A stretch of 64,000 nt of DNA from Spirometra erinaceieuropaei (lineage: Eukaryota; Platyhelminthes; Cestoda; Diphyllobothriidea; Diphyllobothriidae): positions 971,188 to 1,035,187 of the forward strand of contig CACRXP010000021.1 in the NCBI GenBank assembly GCA_902702965.1, written 5' to 3'. A model generated the notes under the pieces. It saw only the letters and a list, made by a program, of their open reading frames with translations, was not told where the DNA came from and did no database searches. A program made the translations under genes and the position numbers. This document shows positions 34,720 to 46,700 of this stretch, in pieces; position 1 is the stretch's first letter, and each line of letters begins with the position of its first letter.

Positions 34720-35475
34720 ACTAGGGTAGGGTTGTAGTATTGATTATCATGCAACATAATCTTAAGATATTTCAGTCAGATCAGGATGCAGGATTTTGAA
34801 TGAGCCTTTTTTTCGACCGCGAAAACTATGCTCGGTAAAAGAAGACCACTTATGTAGTACGCATTTTCCCCATCGATTTGTGATGCCCTAATGAACTCGA
34901 ATACATTTTACAGATGCCACGCGTAAAAAGATTCTTTGATGAACGTTTTTGTTAGCAAATAACGTCTTCTTCAAATTGTACATTTAAGTAGAGGGTATCT
35001 TAGAGTTTTAACAGGACTTTCACAATTCCTGAATAATTTTGAGCCCTACCTGCAGTTACACTTCCGTTTGGGTTTCCAAACCACATGCTGCATCCTTTTT
35101 GGGTAAGAACAATCTATACTATTAAGAAGACAACATAAAATGCTTATGATCTTTTTTAATGGCTGTGGACCGTTTTGTAAACTTCATAAGTAACCTGAAT
35201 AAACAGATAGATATAGTACCGTATGGAGTAACATTTCATAATCTTAAAAAGTTCCATAGTTTCAAACTCTTCCAAACCCAGATATATTCTTTCTTTGACT
35301 ATAATATTTGAGAATTTGGTTCAAAAGCTGATATCCTGGCGTGACTGAATTATCTATGAATTATGCCGCATGGCCATGAGTATTACAACCCCGCCTGCGC
35401 AATACGTTCAAATCAAAAACACTTTCCGAAATTTCAGTTAACGTTGCATGAGATAGGCCAGTTTGCCCTTCAAAA
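34720..35475. mobile_element. Long-TIR element, diverged second copy
   Basis: The left end (GTAGGGTTGTAGTATTGATT, ATGCAACATAATCTTAAGAT, CCACTTATGTAGTACGCATTTT) follows the order of the left arm at 16670-16830. The right end (GAATTATGCCGCATGGCCATG, AGTATTACAACCCCGCC, GTTGCATGAGATAGGCC) follows the right arms at 17.5 kb and at position 1-110. The ends are inverted relative to each other. AT-rich, no ORF. Arms are more decayed than in the 16.6-kb copy. Confidence 0.55.
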
Positions 35476-37354
35476 TAGTATTAGAGACAACGCAGCAATA
35501 AGGTAAATAGCTATACCACGCGTTTATTACTAATTTTTCATGATGTTCTCCTTTTAGTGCGTTTCCTTTCCCAACTGTCCATTATTTTAGGCCTTAGATA
35601 AATGACTGATGATGCACTTGTCTTTCAAATTGTTGCTTTTTGATAATAAAGTTATTTTTAATCAAACAATTAATAATTTTTGAGTAATACCATGCCGTCT
35701 TTTGAAGAACGGTCGTTCGTTTAACGCAATAAAACTTCCATGAATGCTGGGTGGGCGTTGCCCTTTAGTTGTCACATTACTAGTTGTAATTTGTTTTGCT
35801 GATTTATTACAACCCGCCCTGTAAACATAACAAAGTTAAACATTCCTACAAGTGCTACCGAGGAGGTTTCAAAGGTTGTATACGTAATTTTAGAACACTG
35901 TGCATTAACTCACTAGACCCATAAACTGATAAATCGATCTCACCGCATTTGCCTCTAGAGTTAACATAAGGGGGAGGCCGGGGTTGGCTGCCTCCTCTTT
36001 CTTTGTAGTGCTTCACTGCAATTTAAGCTTTAGTTTAATTAATGGGAGATTTACCGAGTCCACAATTTGAATGGCTTGAATCCTTATCCGGAGAAAAATT
36101 CTAATCAAAACCCCGCAATCAGTATCTGTTGATGCTTTACGATTACCTAAGGCACCTGAAAGTTAGGTAATGTAGAGTCTTAACGGTGCGATGGTGTATT
36201 CAGGCCAAATCTCTGGTTGTAGAAACAGACAGAAGTCACCAGAATGAGGGGTTCATTGCATAGCGAGCCCTGAGTTATCCTCTTAGATGCTAGTGGCCGC
36301 TGGTGAAGCCAAGACTGGTGTTCACTGCGTCTAGTCTTTGAGACAATGGTGGCAGCTGCTTTTGTAGGTTTGTGGGGCAATCCGAAGTGGCCTGCAGTTG
36401 GTGTGTGTTGTATTTGTCTAGGGGGTGGCGCTCAGGTGGTCTGTGTTGTATCCGCAGGGGGGTGGTATGTTCAAGTAGCGCATGGGCAGCTGCGTCTCTG
36501 TGGGCGCATGTGCGTCTTAGTTAAATTCGGTCGAGGGACCGTAGGTCCGCTCGTCCGAAACCGCTCACTGTGAAGACGGATGAGCATGACACAACGGGGT
36601 CTTGAACAAGGACACCAGACGTGGCTGTCGGTATAAGGCTTGGTTCAGTAGTAGACCCAAAGAGGTGGCCTCGGGGACTTTTTTCTGGTTGTTTAAAGAT
36701 ATCATAAATGGCAATATTAACTGCTCATAGATTTTTAAAGTATCTTCTTGAGCTCATAATCATATTTTCAAATGAGACAGTTGATTGTAAGCGTGACGTT
36801 GAGGGACAATCCTTTGGTTCAACGGGGTCAAATTCGTGTTGGGCGACTGCGCAACGTTTTGCTGTAAGAGCATAAAAGACGGCCTCTAGAAGATCACAAA
36901 TGACCCTTAGGCAACTGACATCTTGTAGTCAAAGGAAGTCGGTGAAATACACGTTACTGCGGTCAACACGATCTACTGTCAATATAACAAACAACTTCTC
37001 AAAGTTAAACTGCAGCGTTCGCATAAAAAGTTTTATTTTAACCTAAATTTGCGTGTCCATTCACTTTTTATGAGAATTTAAGGCTAAGTTTCCCTCAGAA
37101 CCTTGCGACTTAATTGTGGAAAGATGCAGAATATTAAAAAAAACACCATGCATTCCTTCGGCAAACCATAACTGGCAGTAGTACCGAGGCATTTTGTCGG
37201 ATGGCGCTTCAGCACGAAAAATAGTAGTGAAGTGCTGCATAAGTAGCCATTTTATTGCGCAAAACATACACTCCCTAAGAAGAGCAACGGACCCCCGTTT
37301 GCAATTTAAAAGGACGCCATGCCTCATAAGCGGTGATATCTTAAACCATGCAAA
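35476..37354. other. No gene recognised
   Basis: AT-rich with short frames. No motif recognised. Confidence 0.35.
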
Positions 37355-37505
37355 CCACGCATGGTTAGGGAGTTGGACTTCCAGCCAACATGTCGCGAGT
37401 TCGAGCCTCGGGGCTCACATAACCCGGGACTTGGTATAGCTAGCTGATGGCGCTAACAAACCAGAACTGGGAGATGAAGATGCGATCGCTGGACCAAGAA
37501 AGTTA
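37355..37505 (+). repeat. tRNA-derived SINE, truncated head and decayed tail
   Basis: GCATGGTTAGGGAGTTGGACTTCCAGCCAAC with an anticodon-arm-like fold, then TCGCGAGTTCGAGCCTCGGG (a B-box-like GTTCGAGCC) at about 37390-37412. CTAGCTGATGGCGCTAACAAACCAGAACTGG follows, a decayed version of the SINE hammerhead segment (CUGAUGG, GAAC in place of CUGAUGA, GAAA). It is joined directly to a PLE repeat at about 37505. Confidence 0.6.
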
Positions 37506-37680
37506 TTGGCCTGGCGTTTCGGATTCTCACTCGAATCCATCATCAGAAACATTCGCAGATAAAGGTGATGATGGCACCAGGAGTGCAGTATTTATAGAAC
37601 GTGATTGCCGTGGGCCGTATGCGCACTGCAATTAATAGTTCTCGCAATCACCGCTGGGGTCGTAATTGATGCGGTGGTGG
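37506..37680 (-). repeat. PLE terminal repeat with well-preserved hammerhead core
   Basis: On the minus strand 37546-37510 read CTGATGA, T, GGATTC-GAGTGA-GAATCC (6-bp perfect stem II), GAAA and CGCC. The invariant CUGAUGA and GAAA are both present. The CGUC expected from the other copies has become CGCC, which alters the U before the cleavage position. The next part in minus sense, CAATCACGTTCTATAAATACTGCACTCC (37600-37570, in parts), is shared with the PLE 3' region at 16240. Confidence 0.65.
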
Positions 37681-38253
37681 CTTGTCGGTCCGAGTCCAGC
37701 AAACCAAAACTGTCTTTGTCGGTAATGTTACTCTGCCTGTTCAAGTCCTTGTTAACAGTGTATTGTACTTAAAACTAGATCAGGTAATGCTGCCTGAAAC
37801 ACGCACCTAACCGGTCCAGTGAAGACAGCTTTTTGAGTAGCCTTTCATTTCCATGCCTAGGAATGACTCTTCAAAGTGCTTACCTGACCTTTCTCGTTTC
37901 GATTGTTTTGGTTCGTATTCGTTTGGCTAAAATTCTCCAAAGCGCAACCATGGAATTCAACTAAGATTGCATTAACTATGCAAATTAGAAAAAATATTGA
38001 CTGATTTGCATTTAGTGCATCCGACGGAAATCGCCAAAACAGTTTTGCGCGAGTTCATTCTCTACCAGTTTCAAAACAATGGAAGGAGTAGTCTACACTG
38101 ACATCTGAAGGTATTTCCACTGAATAAACTGATTGACTGTGTGAAACTTCCGCAATAGCTTCCTCCGTTCACTCAGAAAATTCATTTTCCCCGTTAGATT
38201 TCTCATCGGCAGGATGTGGTTATGTAGCCCCACCTGGCGGACACAATACTGTT
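37681..38253. other. Mostly unassigned; SINE-tail scrap at 37700-37745
   Basis: AACTGTCTTTGTCGGTAATGTTACTCTGCCTG is the segment that follows the hammerhead region in SINE copies (compare 40537-40570), here given as AACTGTCTTTGTCGG and TAATGTTACTCTGCC. The remainder gave nothing recognisable. Confidence 0.4.
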
Positions 38254-38302
38254 GGGGGTTAGGGTTAGGGGTTAGGATTAGGAATTAGTGTTAGGCGTTA
38301 AG
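38254..38302. repeat. Degenerate TTAGGG-like telomeric repeat, interstitial
   Basis: GGGGTTAGGGTTAGGGG followed by TTAGGATTAGGAATTAGTG and TTAGGCGTTA: about seven TTAGGG-like units with increasing decay. TTAGGG is the flatworm telomere repeat. Here it is internal. Confidence 0.7.
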
Positions 38303-38544
38303 GCAGCTATTTCTCAACCACTTAAAGTACAACCGCGCATTCCCAATAGCTTTTTTTGCATGCAACTACTTGACTTCGTCACCTGTGCGGTCCCCCGCCC
38401 CACCTGTAAAAACCCCCTACTACGGCCGGTCCAGTATTACATGTGGCTGGGGTTCGTATACTTCAGGTGGGGCTACCTAACCACATCTGACCCCCCAATC
38501 TTCCTACGTCATGCGTCTAACCAACAGAAACCTCTGCCAGATGA

Positions 38545-38745
38545 TTGGCCATAGTGTGGGGCGTCACCGACGACGTCCACCGTTTGTCTCACGGTATGGT
38601 GGACGCAGTAAAGATGACCTGCACGTGATTTCGCTTACAATGATTTGGGCTGCATCTACTGCATCCTCTCTTCCTTCACCCACCTGGATCCGGTGTCGAG
38701 ACGGAGCCAAGAAGACCGGAAACTGGAACAGGCTCAGGTTGTTGG
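38545..38745 (+). repeat. Family-R repeat
   Basis: CCGACGACGTCCACCGTTTGTC, CTTCCTTCACCCACCTGGATCC and GCCAAGAAGACCGGAAACTGG match the 7.95-kb unit in the same orientation. No LINE ORF was recognised beside it. Confidence 0.55.
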
Positions 38746-38945
38746 TGTGCCATAAGCCTACTCCTGGGCGTGCCACACACGCCTGGTCAGCGCGCGACGG
38801 ACCAGGATTCCACCAAATCAAAAACTGGGTGGATCGAACCCTAACTGAACGGGAATGCCTACGTAAACTTACAACGATGACGGCATGCATGGAAGATCCA
38901 GAGAAACTACTCAAGACAATAAACAAAGTGTTCCGGTGCCCGACC

Positions 38946-39012
<67 letters not shown>

Positions 39013-39033
39013 TTCTTCCTCTTCTTCTTCTTC
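38946..39033. repeat. (CTT)n microsatellite
   Basis: Nearly pure CTT/TTC run with occasional CCT. The poly-leucine end of the overlapping frame is produced by this repeat. Confidence 0.95.
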
Positions 39034-39469
39034 ACTTATAGAGTAACTACTTCGTGTGCCTTGACACATAATCTTGATGCGGAAAAGCAACTTGATAACC
39101 TACTATGACCTCAATTGTAAGGAATTCCCAACCAAGCGATTTATTTTTTTATACGAATTCCTTATGATCTCCCCGCTCCGAAGCGTTTAGAAAAATAATC
39201 TTTAACTTTCCGAGGGAAAAAGGGCATTGTTCATCGATCGGCGAACCTAAATTTCCAGACACTCCTCATTAAGCATTCATTGGAGGACAAAATAAGGCTG
39301 CTTACGCTCATTCCGTTATGACCATTCTTTTCCTGTCGTTCCACTCTTCTAGCACTGTTTATTCTCCGTAACAGGAAGCTTACCTAGAGTCTGTAGCCGA
39401 GCAACCGGGTAAGACTTTCATTTCAAACTCCCGGCAGTTCTGAAGGGCAAGGGACGTGGTTGCTTGCCT
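39034..39469. other. No gene recognised
   Basis: Short frames only. Confidence 0.35.
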
Positions 39470-39620
39470 CTTAATGAATTCTTTCATTCATTTTAACCCA
39501 ACCTTGGAAAATTCGACGACCTCGGTGGAATTCGAGCCCACGATAGCATGGGGGAGGCTTGAGCTCACCCAACGCTCTGGCCACCTGAGCTACGAAGTCC
39601 CCCCGGGGGCCATGGGCCTA
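39470..39620 (-). repeat. tRNA-like SINE head, second type
   Basis: The minus strand at about 39603-39520 reads GACTTCG-TA-GCTC...GAGC-GTTGGG (A-box-like TAGCTCAGGTGG) and GTGGGCTCGAATTCCAC (T-arm with B-box-like GGCTCGAATTC), closed by CGAGGTC. GACTTCG and CGAGGTC can form a 7-bp acceptor-like stem with one G-T pair. The anticodon arm is not convincing and the variable region is long, so this is a tRNA-derived repeat and not a functional tRNA gene. Confidence 0.5.
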
Positions 39621-40387
39621 ATCACATTTGAGTCAAGTTACCCGCCCAGCCTAATGCAACGTATGGAATCCACCAAATCGGATACAGTAAGCATACTGTC
39701 AAAGCAGGATTCCCTAAGAAATCAATCCAGAATCAACCATTTGACTACCAGGCATACTGGTGTTTAATTTTAGATGCCGCAGAGAACATCCGCATATGGA
39801 GTTAGAATTAGCTCAACAGAAGTATCGCTGGTCTTCGAAGTCTCTGGATCACGAAGTGATGGGCAAAATGTGTCTTGCAAAGAGGTTAGCGCCAACTCAT
39901 TGTTTTTATGACATTGTTTTTTTATGACGTTATTGTAACCTAAAGCGAGTTCATAGGCGCTCGCCTACCTTTCCCTTAATAAATCTGATCTGATATGAAC
40001 TCTTTAATCCGTCAATCTGCAAGAGTTTGCGATAAGCCGATTAACTCTGACTGCCTTATGAGTTATGCGCGTGCACTAACTTAGGAAGACAAAATTAGGG
40101 ATACATTTACGGCGGCGATGGTGGCTGATTAGGGAAGATTGAAAGTAGGTAAGGGGAGCTGTACGTGTTATCTCACAGTTTAATCCTTTGCAACCGTTTT
40201 TATTTCCTATCCCTCTGAGTCACCTATATTTCTTGGTTGTTAAAACGAAGAACTGTGAGCTTTAATTTCTCATAAACTTTTCAATCTGCAAGAGAAATAG
40301 TCTATCTTAAAGGAGATTCGGTAAACACGAATGCAAAGGATGGAGTACAAGCGAAAGATATGAAATGGTCGGATATCAACTTTTGGG
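39621..40387. other. No gene recognised
   Basis: Short frames only. Confidence 0.35.
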
Positions 40388-40700
40388 TTTCAGTCATCTT
40401 TAGTTGCGGTAGGGGGGGGGGCCCACCGATTGCGTTACGAGACGCACTCGTCCATTGTGCCTTGGGGCTCAATCTCGAGTCCGCCAGCGGCTCCATAATG
40501 GCTAGTAGTATAGGCAGAATAACATCCCAATCTCCCGTGTCTTTGTTTGTAATGTTATTCTGCATATACCTCTAGTCGCTATGTGGCTGCTAGCAGGGCT
40601 CGAGAGAGAGAGAGCCCCAAGGCACAATAGGACGAGTGGGCTCCATTACGCGATCGGCGAGCGTCCTTCCCATACCCGATCGCAACCGACAGGACACCGA
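40388..40700. repeat. Foldback (inverted) SINE-tail duplication
   Basis: Arms fold about a centre near 40540. CACTCGTCCATTGTGCCTTGGGGCTC (40445-40470) pairs with GAGCCCCAAGGCACAATAGGACGAGTG (40612-40638) with one indel. Inner arms CTAGTAGTATAGGCAGAATAACAT and ATGTTATTCTGCATATACCTCTAG pair as well (long steps given for position: 40502-40525 and 40552-40575). The arm sequence is the SINE tail that elsewhere precedes the next tRNA-like head, so this is a head-to-head copy of that tail. A GA-repeat lies in the loop-proximal right arm. Confidence 0.75.
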
Positions 40701-40870
40701 GCCCGTGGCTCAGTAGTTAGGGCGTTGGACTTCTAACCAACAGGTCGCGGAATCGAGCCTCAAGCGTTGCAAAAGCCTAGGGTCGGGTATTGCTAGCTGG
40801 CGACTTCTAACAAGCCAGAAATGGCCATTCCGGTCTCCACTCGTATTTTCCAGTAATGCTACTCTATCCT
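40690..40870 (+). repeat. tRNA-derived SINE with degenerate hammerhead motif
   Basis: The head reads GCCCGTGGCTCAGTAGTTAGG (A-box-like TGGCTCAGTAG), GTTGGACTTCTAACCAAC (a clean anticodon-arm-like hairpin) and GGTCGCGGAATCGAGCC (B-box-like). CTAG-CTGGCGA, TTCT-AACA-AGCC, GAAA, TGGCCATT and CCGGTC follow at 40793-40835. The CUGANGA core is mutated to CUGGCGA and stem II is broken. CTCCACTCGT-type tail sequence follows. Confidence 0.75.
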
Positions 40871-43130
40871 TAGCTTTCTCGACAAAAGATTAATCACTTC
40901 TAGGCGAGCACGAACTTCAATGTCCCAATACTTACACCGACTTACTAGCTGTTACGCGAAGTGACAAGCATCTACCCTCCCTAAGCTGCGCCAGTCGTGA
41001 GATGACGCACACCCGGTTCGAAGTTCAGGGTCCGCTGCTATCAGCTTTGCCGACCAAGCTGCTTAGCAAGAAGAGTTAGAAAGGGATGGATTTTGGGTGA
41101 GGAGCGTCGAATGTCACTCAGGAAGAAGGAGAAAAAAGCCTCAAACTCAAACTTGAACAGGCGCGTACAACTATAATAATTTGCAAATTCGGGGTTTGCT
41201 GCAAGTAGGTAGTTACTACTCGCTGAATATTTTATTTCGGTCACACAAGGATGGTGTTGGTCATTTTAAAAACGGGAGCGCGATTATAGAAAATTAGGCC
41301 GACAATTTTGAAGACTCGCGAGGTAGACTATAATTTGACACCAGTCTTCTAGAGAGGAGCAGTGAAGCTCCTCTAGTAGGTCCTAAACAACTACTGGAGT
41401 AAGATGAAAAATTCTCCTGTGATTACAAAGTTCGATGTAATTTTACGTCAGTACAGCGTCATAAGGCCAACAGGGAAAAAACTCAAGTTGTTTTTTGGCA
41501 AAGCTCCATCATTGACATCTTTAAATACTTGACGCCTAAATCTTTTTATATGACACAGCTTTGAAAGACCGAAAGATACTCAGCATCCGTTGACTGATTT
41601 TTAAAAATCAAGAGTTAATTTACGACAGTGAGTTATATGAGATTGCTTTTCAAAAATTAAGAGTTGATTTTAGACAATGAGTTATTTGAGATTTGGACTA
41701 CTTTACAGTAGCCTCCGATGCCAGTTTTGTTTCTTGTGCATCAAGACATCCAGCGATTACATCTTCGTGCCGGACAGCGTCTATGGACTTTATATGTGAA
41801 ATGAGATAACGTCGGCATAGTGAGGGTATACTGGAGTTAGCTACCCGTTCAAGAGCTCCACTTTTGTGGTGCATCGGCTGAGAAACGGTTACAAGAATGA
41901 ACAGTCAATTGAGATACCTGGTGCACAACATTTACAGGACTTGTGAACTCCTGCGACAACTGACCATCCGACAGAAATTCACTGAATAAGTGCTCGTAAC
42001 CTTATCAGACTCGCAGTTTTCTTACCTGTCTAAAAATTCGTGTGGGTGGTGAGTGGTGTTTGTTGCTGTTTACGAGGAGACTTATCATAAGGTAAGTCTC
42101 ACCCAGTCTGGACTACCTACGGGGAGACAACACTGAAATGGGAGAGAAGCAGCTGTCTGCGTGCAACGTAAGACAGAGTGAACTCCATTTAATAGACGCC
42201 AGTTTCAATCACAGTGTTTGCTTTGTTTATTCAGACAAATCAATAAAATCCCCGATTACACTGGCTTGTTGCAGCACCGATTTTAAATTGGCGGGTTGGT
42301 CATCAGTAAAGAGGACTTGGCTGACATTTCGGTTTCGAAGGCGGAATCGAAATATATCCTCAGAAGTGCACAGTAGCAAACATATGATGTAATCGCCACT
42401 GTTTGCTTAGGTGCACCAAACGTTAGTGTACCGTGCGGCGCTTTATGTAAGGAGTCGTTGTGAACACCAAAGTAGCCCTGAGCACAATGACCGGCTGCAG
42501 TTGGCGGTAACCGTGCCTACGTAACCGGGGAAAGCACGAACGAAACAGCAATATATCAACCCGCAAAATCGTGAGCACTAAACTCCACGTGTTTTGCAAA
42601 AGTAGTGACATAGGGTATGATGTGCATGACATCTATGGGGCCCAGTTTCGGCAAACAACAGGTTACGCTAAGAACTGGGGATTGAGGTTGCGATTGCCAA
42701 GTCTAAAGGAGAGACTTTCATCCGGAGGGTCTTATTTTACGGATTTTTTGGACGGTGATTTCAGCTACGCATCTTCAGGCGTTGGAGAGTCCCGTACAAA
42801 GCTCTCATTATGCGACATGTGAGTTACGAGCCTGCTTTAGCAGGTGAGCAGGTGTCAAATGTCGCCGCGGGTGTGAAGCGGATTCTTATTCCACCGTGGT
42901 CTATATCGCCCCCCCCCCACTGGTTGCAGCTACAGCTAGGCGCTAGCAGTGTGTTGGTCAATTTGGCGTAGACGGTAATCACGCCAGTGGTAAAGGGGGT
43001 TTTGCGGGTGTGGCTTTTTAAAGAAACGAACGATACAGTTGAAATTACGGCGAGGTTTGGTCCTGCGGCCCCACTTGATTCATACCGTATGGTTGGCTTA
43101 CCAAAACAATTTTAGTTAACGTGCTTAACT
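40871..43130. other. No gene recognised; possible PLE-type hammerhead at 42322-42375
   Basis: On the minus strand 42370-42322 read CTGAGGA (fits CUGANGA), a hairpin TTTCGA...TCGAAA, GAAA and TGTC. The stem is offset by unpaired bases, so this is tentative. The rest of the stretch has short frames without motifs. Confidence 0.3.
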
Positions 43131-43132
43131 TA

Positions 43133-43760
43133 GCCACTCGCTGCATTAAGAAGCGGAAGAAAGCGCAGGCAGAGTTTGAAGCAATCGCAACGAAGCGCGT
43201 GTAAACCGGTGCTGGGGGTAACCGAAGGTGGCATGTACACTGTTCCCGGAGCAAAGCCACTCGCTGATTGAGAGGACAAGGAGAGAGCAATCACAACCGG
43301 AAGCCCGAGGAAGGAACCGCATATTAATTCGCAGCGCATGATCACTAAAATGGAACTGACGGAGTTCCAATCTGTCCGAACAGTGTCATTAGCATTGTGT
43401 AATTACTTACCGTACCAACAACGCAAGCATTAGCCAAAAGCCCAGACACGCGTGTTTCGCCGATCTTGTGCCGCTGCCTGACGCAGCTGCGAGGGGTTCG
43501 GCTCGTCAGTGGGTCCCCTAGTTTCCCCCGTGTGTTTTCTGGTATATGAAACCCGGTGTCATTAGCAAGCCTGCTTAGTCACCCGCTGGATTAAGATCAC
43601 AAAGAGGGCGCAGGCAGGGCTCCAAACACGCTCAGAGATGCGCGTGTGAACTGATACCTGATGCTACCGAGGATGGCGTATGCGCACTCTCCCGAGGCAG
43701 TCCACTAGCTGAATTAAAATAGCAAGGAAGGCGCGTGTTTTGATGTGTTAAGAAAGGCTG
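43133..43760 (+). repeat. Four diverged direct-repeat units, with a dispersed repeat between them
   Basis: Units start at about 43133 (CACTCGCTGCATTAAGAAG), 43256 (CCACTCGCTGATTGAGAG), 43577 (CACCCGCTGGATTAAGATC) and 43701 (CCACTAGCTGAATTAAAAT), each followed by a purine-rich GCGCAGGCAG-like block. Spacing is about 122-125 bp within each pair. Between the pairs (43430-43560) lies the repeat also present inverted at 33655-33790. Non-coding, class unknown. Confidence 0.6.
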
Positions 43761-46700
43761 AATTCAACCCCACGCAGTTGGCTAGTGGGAAGGCCAGTTG
43801 GCGATCACTGCTTACAGTAAACCGACCAACGCATTGCAAATGTCTAGCGACAGCGGCACTCAGCCACCGGTGTGCATTCACGATCATACGTCTAGGGGAG
43901 TCTAATGCCACGAAGGAAGCAAAATGCAGAATTCGGCCAGGCGATATCATAACAGGGCATGACATATGGAAAATCGGTCGAAGAGACGCTGGCCAGATCC
44001 GTCGCACCATTCTGAAAAACTCCGCCTTCAAGTGCTGCGGACAGCAGACCCCATGCTTAAGCAGGGAAGCTCAGTCATTGCCCTCTCTGCAGTCAAAAGG
44101 GCAATTAGATCGCAGACACCAGGCGACGGTTGGGAGCATGATTTCACGAACACCACGTGTTGTCTGACAGTTAAAGCCAAGGCCTTAGGTGACAAGCCAG
44201 GCCGGACAACCGGATCACATCTTCAGCCTTGACACTAATGAGGATGTTGACCGAGGCGATTATCCCAAAATTCGAATTTGGCTTCGAATCTTTAACTTCG
44301 TCAGTCCGTTTCTTTCTTCAGACTTTGCGTCTGCCAGGCGTTGTTGCGGCTTTAAAATGTCGAGCATCGAGGTCATCCGGATCACCTCCCAGTAGTCCTC
44401 CACAACATCCCCACAGTGGCATGCCAGATCCAAGAGCTGGATCGCGTAGACAGGAATGTGAGTCAGTTCAGTCCCACAACATCTCAAGCCATGCTTGAAT
44501 AACGTCCAGTCACCGGAGCCAAAACTAACCTGATGACTCCAAATATGTAGAAGACCCTACCAAATTAAACGGACACAACAAGCACAAACCCCTATGTAAA
44601 TTACGAGGACAGGTTTTGAATTCGAACTCTCAGCCACTACCCAAGCTATGCCAACACAACGCTGAAAATCATTAACCTATCTGTTGACAATGAGGATATA
44701 GCCGTTGACTTGTTTTTATGCAAGTACGAACCCCTAACGTCCGAAAACGCACCAGAAAACGGCCCAAACGCTCCAAACCGCTTCTCGGCCTCAGGCCAAG
44801 AGAAGGATTTGTTAAACAACAGTCACGCTGGCCCCAGTCAGTTCCGAACACACATAAATTAATAGGAAAAGGAAGGAAATTACGCAGATGTGGGCTCATT
44901 ACATAAATGCAATCAAAGTTTTATTTGAAAGGGTATGCCTGAAGCCGAAATAACGGTCTAAAAAGAAGACCGGATCCTGACTAAATTACCTTTTAGACCT
45001 GTCTGAGTACTTGGCTTTCCGGACCCGAAACTATATCTGTCGGAGTAGCGAAAATTTTTCAAATTGGACGATTTGGCTCGTCAAACAAACGGACTTGAAT
45101 TGTCAGACTACTGAAGCCCCCCCCCTCCCTCCATTCAGAAAGAAAAATGTGCAAGTTTACTTCTGAGTCGAGCACCTCTCTCCTGGTTGGTGCGTTCACC
45201 GATCAGTTTACGAGACCCGCTGCTCCTCTTTTGGCTTTGGGGCTCAACCCACGGCCCTCACGGGCAATCGCATTGCGACCCGTGATTTATGCAGAGCAGG
45301 GAGGTTACTGTGATGTGGTTTTAAACAAAACTACCCGTCAAGAAAGAGAGAAAAGGAAGGGAATGCAGACATAGGTCAAATGTAGAGCATTGCTAGAAGA
45401 AAGGAATCAGAAAAACAGTGGTTGAGCCTAGCAGACACACCCTCTGTGGAAAGTCTCTAACAGCAACAGCCTGAACTTTTTCACTCCCTCATCGGCTATA
45501 CTCGGTCGGGAAACCAAGGAGGTAAAAGCTGGCAGCAGTAATTCGGATATTGTTGGAATGTCTGTGCAGGCAAGAGTGCGTTTCCTTTGCACAAATACAC
45601 AGAATTTGTTCTGATCCGCAGTCTGACGACAAATTTACCATGGAAGCTTGGTTGCGCGCTGAAGTATTGGACGGCCAATTGGTCGTCGATGCCTCACAAC
45701 TCCTTTTCTGTAAGATAATTTACTGTAAGAGGACGCACAAGCGTTTTCCCACAAAGGAATGTTACGCAGTATGATTGACGTAAAAGAGCATCCAACGCCA
45801 AATCAGGAGACAGCCTAAAGAATGTTCTGATGTTGGTAAGACGTTACTCGTGCAATGGTGCTCGCCGTCGCTAGCGAAGCCAGAACTGTCATGGTACGAC
45901 CCTTGAGACTCAGGCAAAAGGGAGTTACCGAAGTCAATACACATGTCATGCATCGCAAAATAAATATAATGGCAAAAGGGAGCAACTACAGAACTCCAGA
46001 CATTTAGGTGACAGGTACGAATAATTACGTTAATCTACGGCGAAATCAATGAGATTAAAAAATGAACGTAGCCGACTACGAGAGGCGGTGAAGGATTACA
46101 AAAAAGGGTTGTGGATGGACTCCTTCCAGTTTGTAAGCGAGGTCTAGGGTGGGGAGGTGCGCCCTTAAAAGACATAATAGGGTTACTTCGGGGTTACGCC
46201 CGCCTTAGGAGAATTGTGTGCGTGACACTGCTGACTTTGGAGGCTGTGTGTTCTCATCAACGCTGGTTACATTAACAGGGGTGGGATTTGTGAGGATTGG
46301 AGAGCTCAGTGACTGAGTGCAGCGTCGGGGACTGCAGTCCAGAGACTCAGACATACACGGGTTGCGGTGACTAAATTGAACTTGGTGGATTCGGCTGAAG
46401 CAGTCGGATTTCAGACGGATGCGGCAAACAGGGTCGGAGAAGAATTGATGGACTGTATGACAATTCTACCATTAGAGGCGAAGACGTCTATCGCGTTTCA
46501 TGGAGAGGGCGTTACACTGGCAACTTGCACATGAAGTAGTTTATAGTGTTAACACACTTACGCCGCACGGTGACAACGAAATTCAAACAGTCCGTCCACG
46601 TGTGACACGCTCGGTCTGGATCCCACTACGTCTACTAGGCCATATAAAAGGCAACCAGCGCCTCACATGCGTGAGAGTTACAAAGGCTGCGTTGAGGAGG

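Noticed and set aside
39520..39604. Functional tRNA gene
   Set aside because: The acceptor and T arms fold, but the anticodon arm does not and the variable region is too long; better read as a tRNA-derived repeat.
45550..45774. Retrotransposon RNase H
   Set aside because: A TKECYAV step hints at the RNase H end of gypsy, but no catalytic motif or flank supports it.
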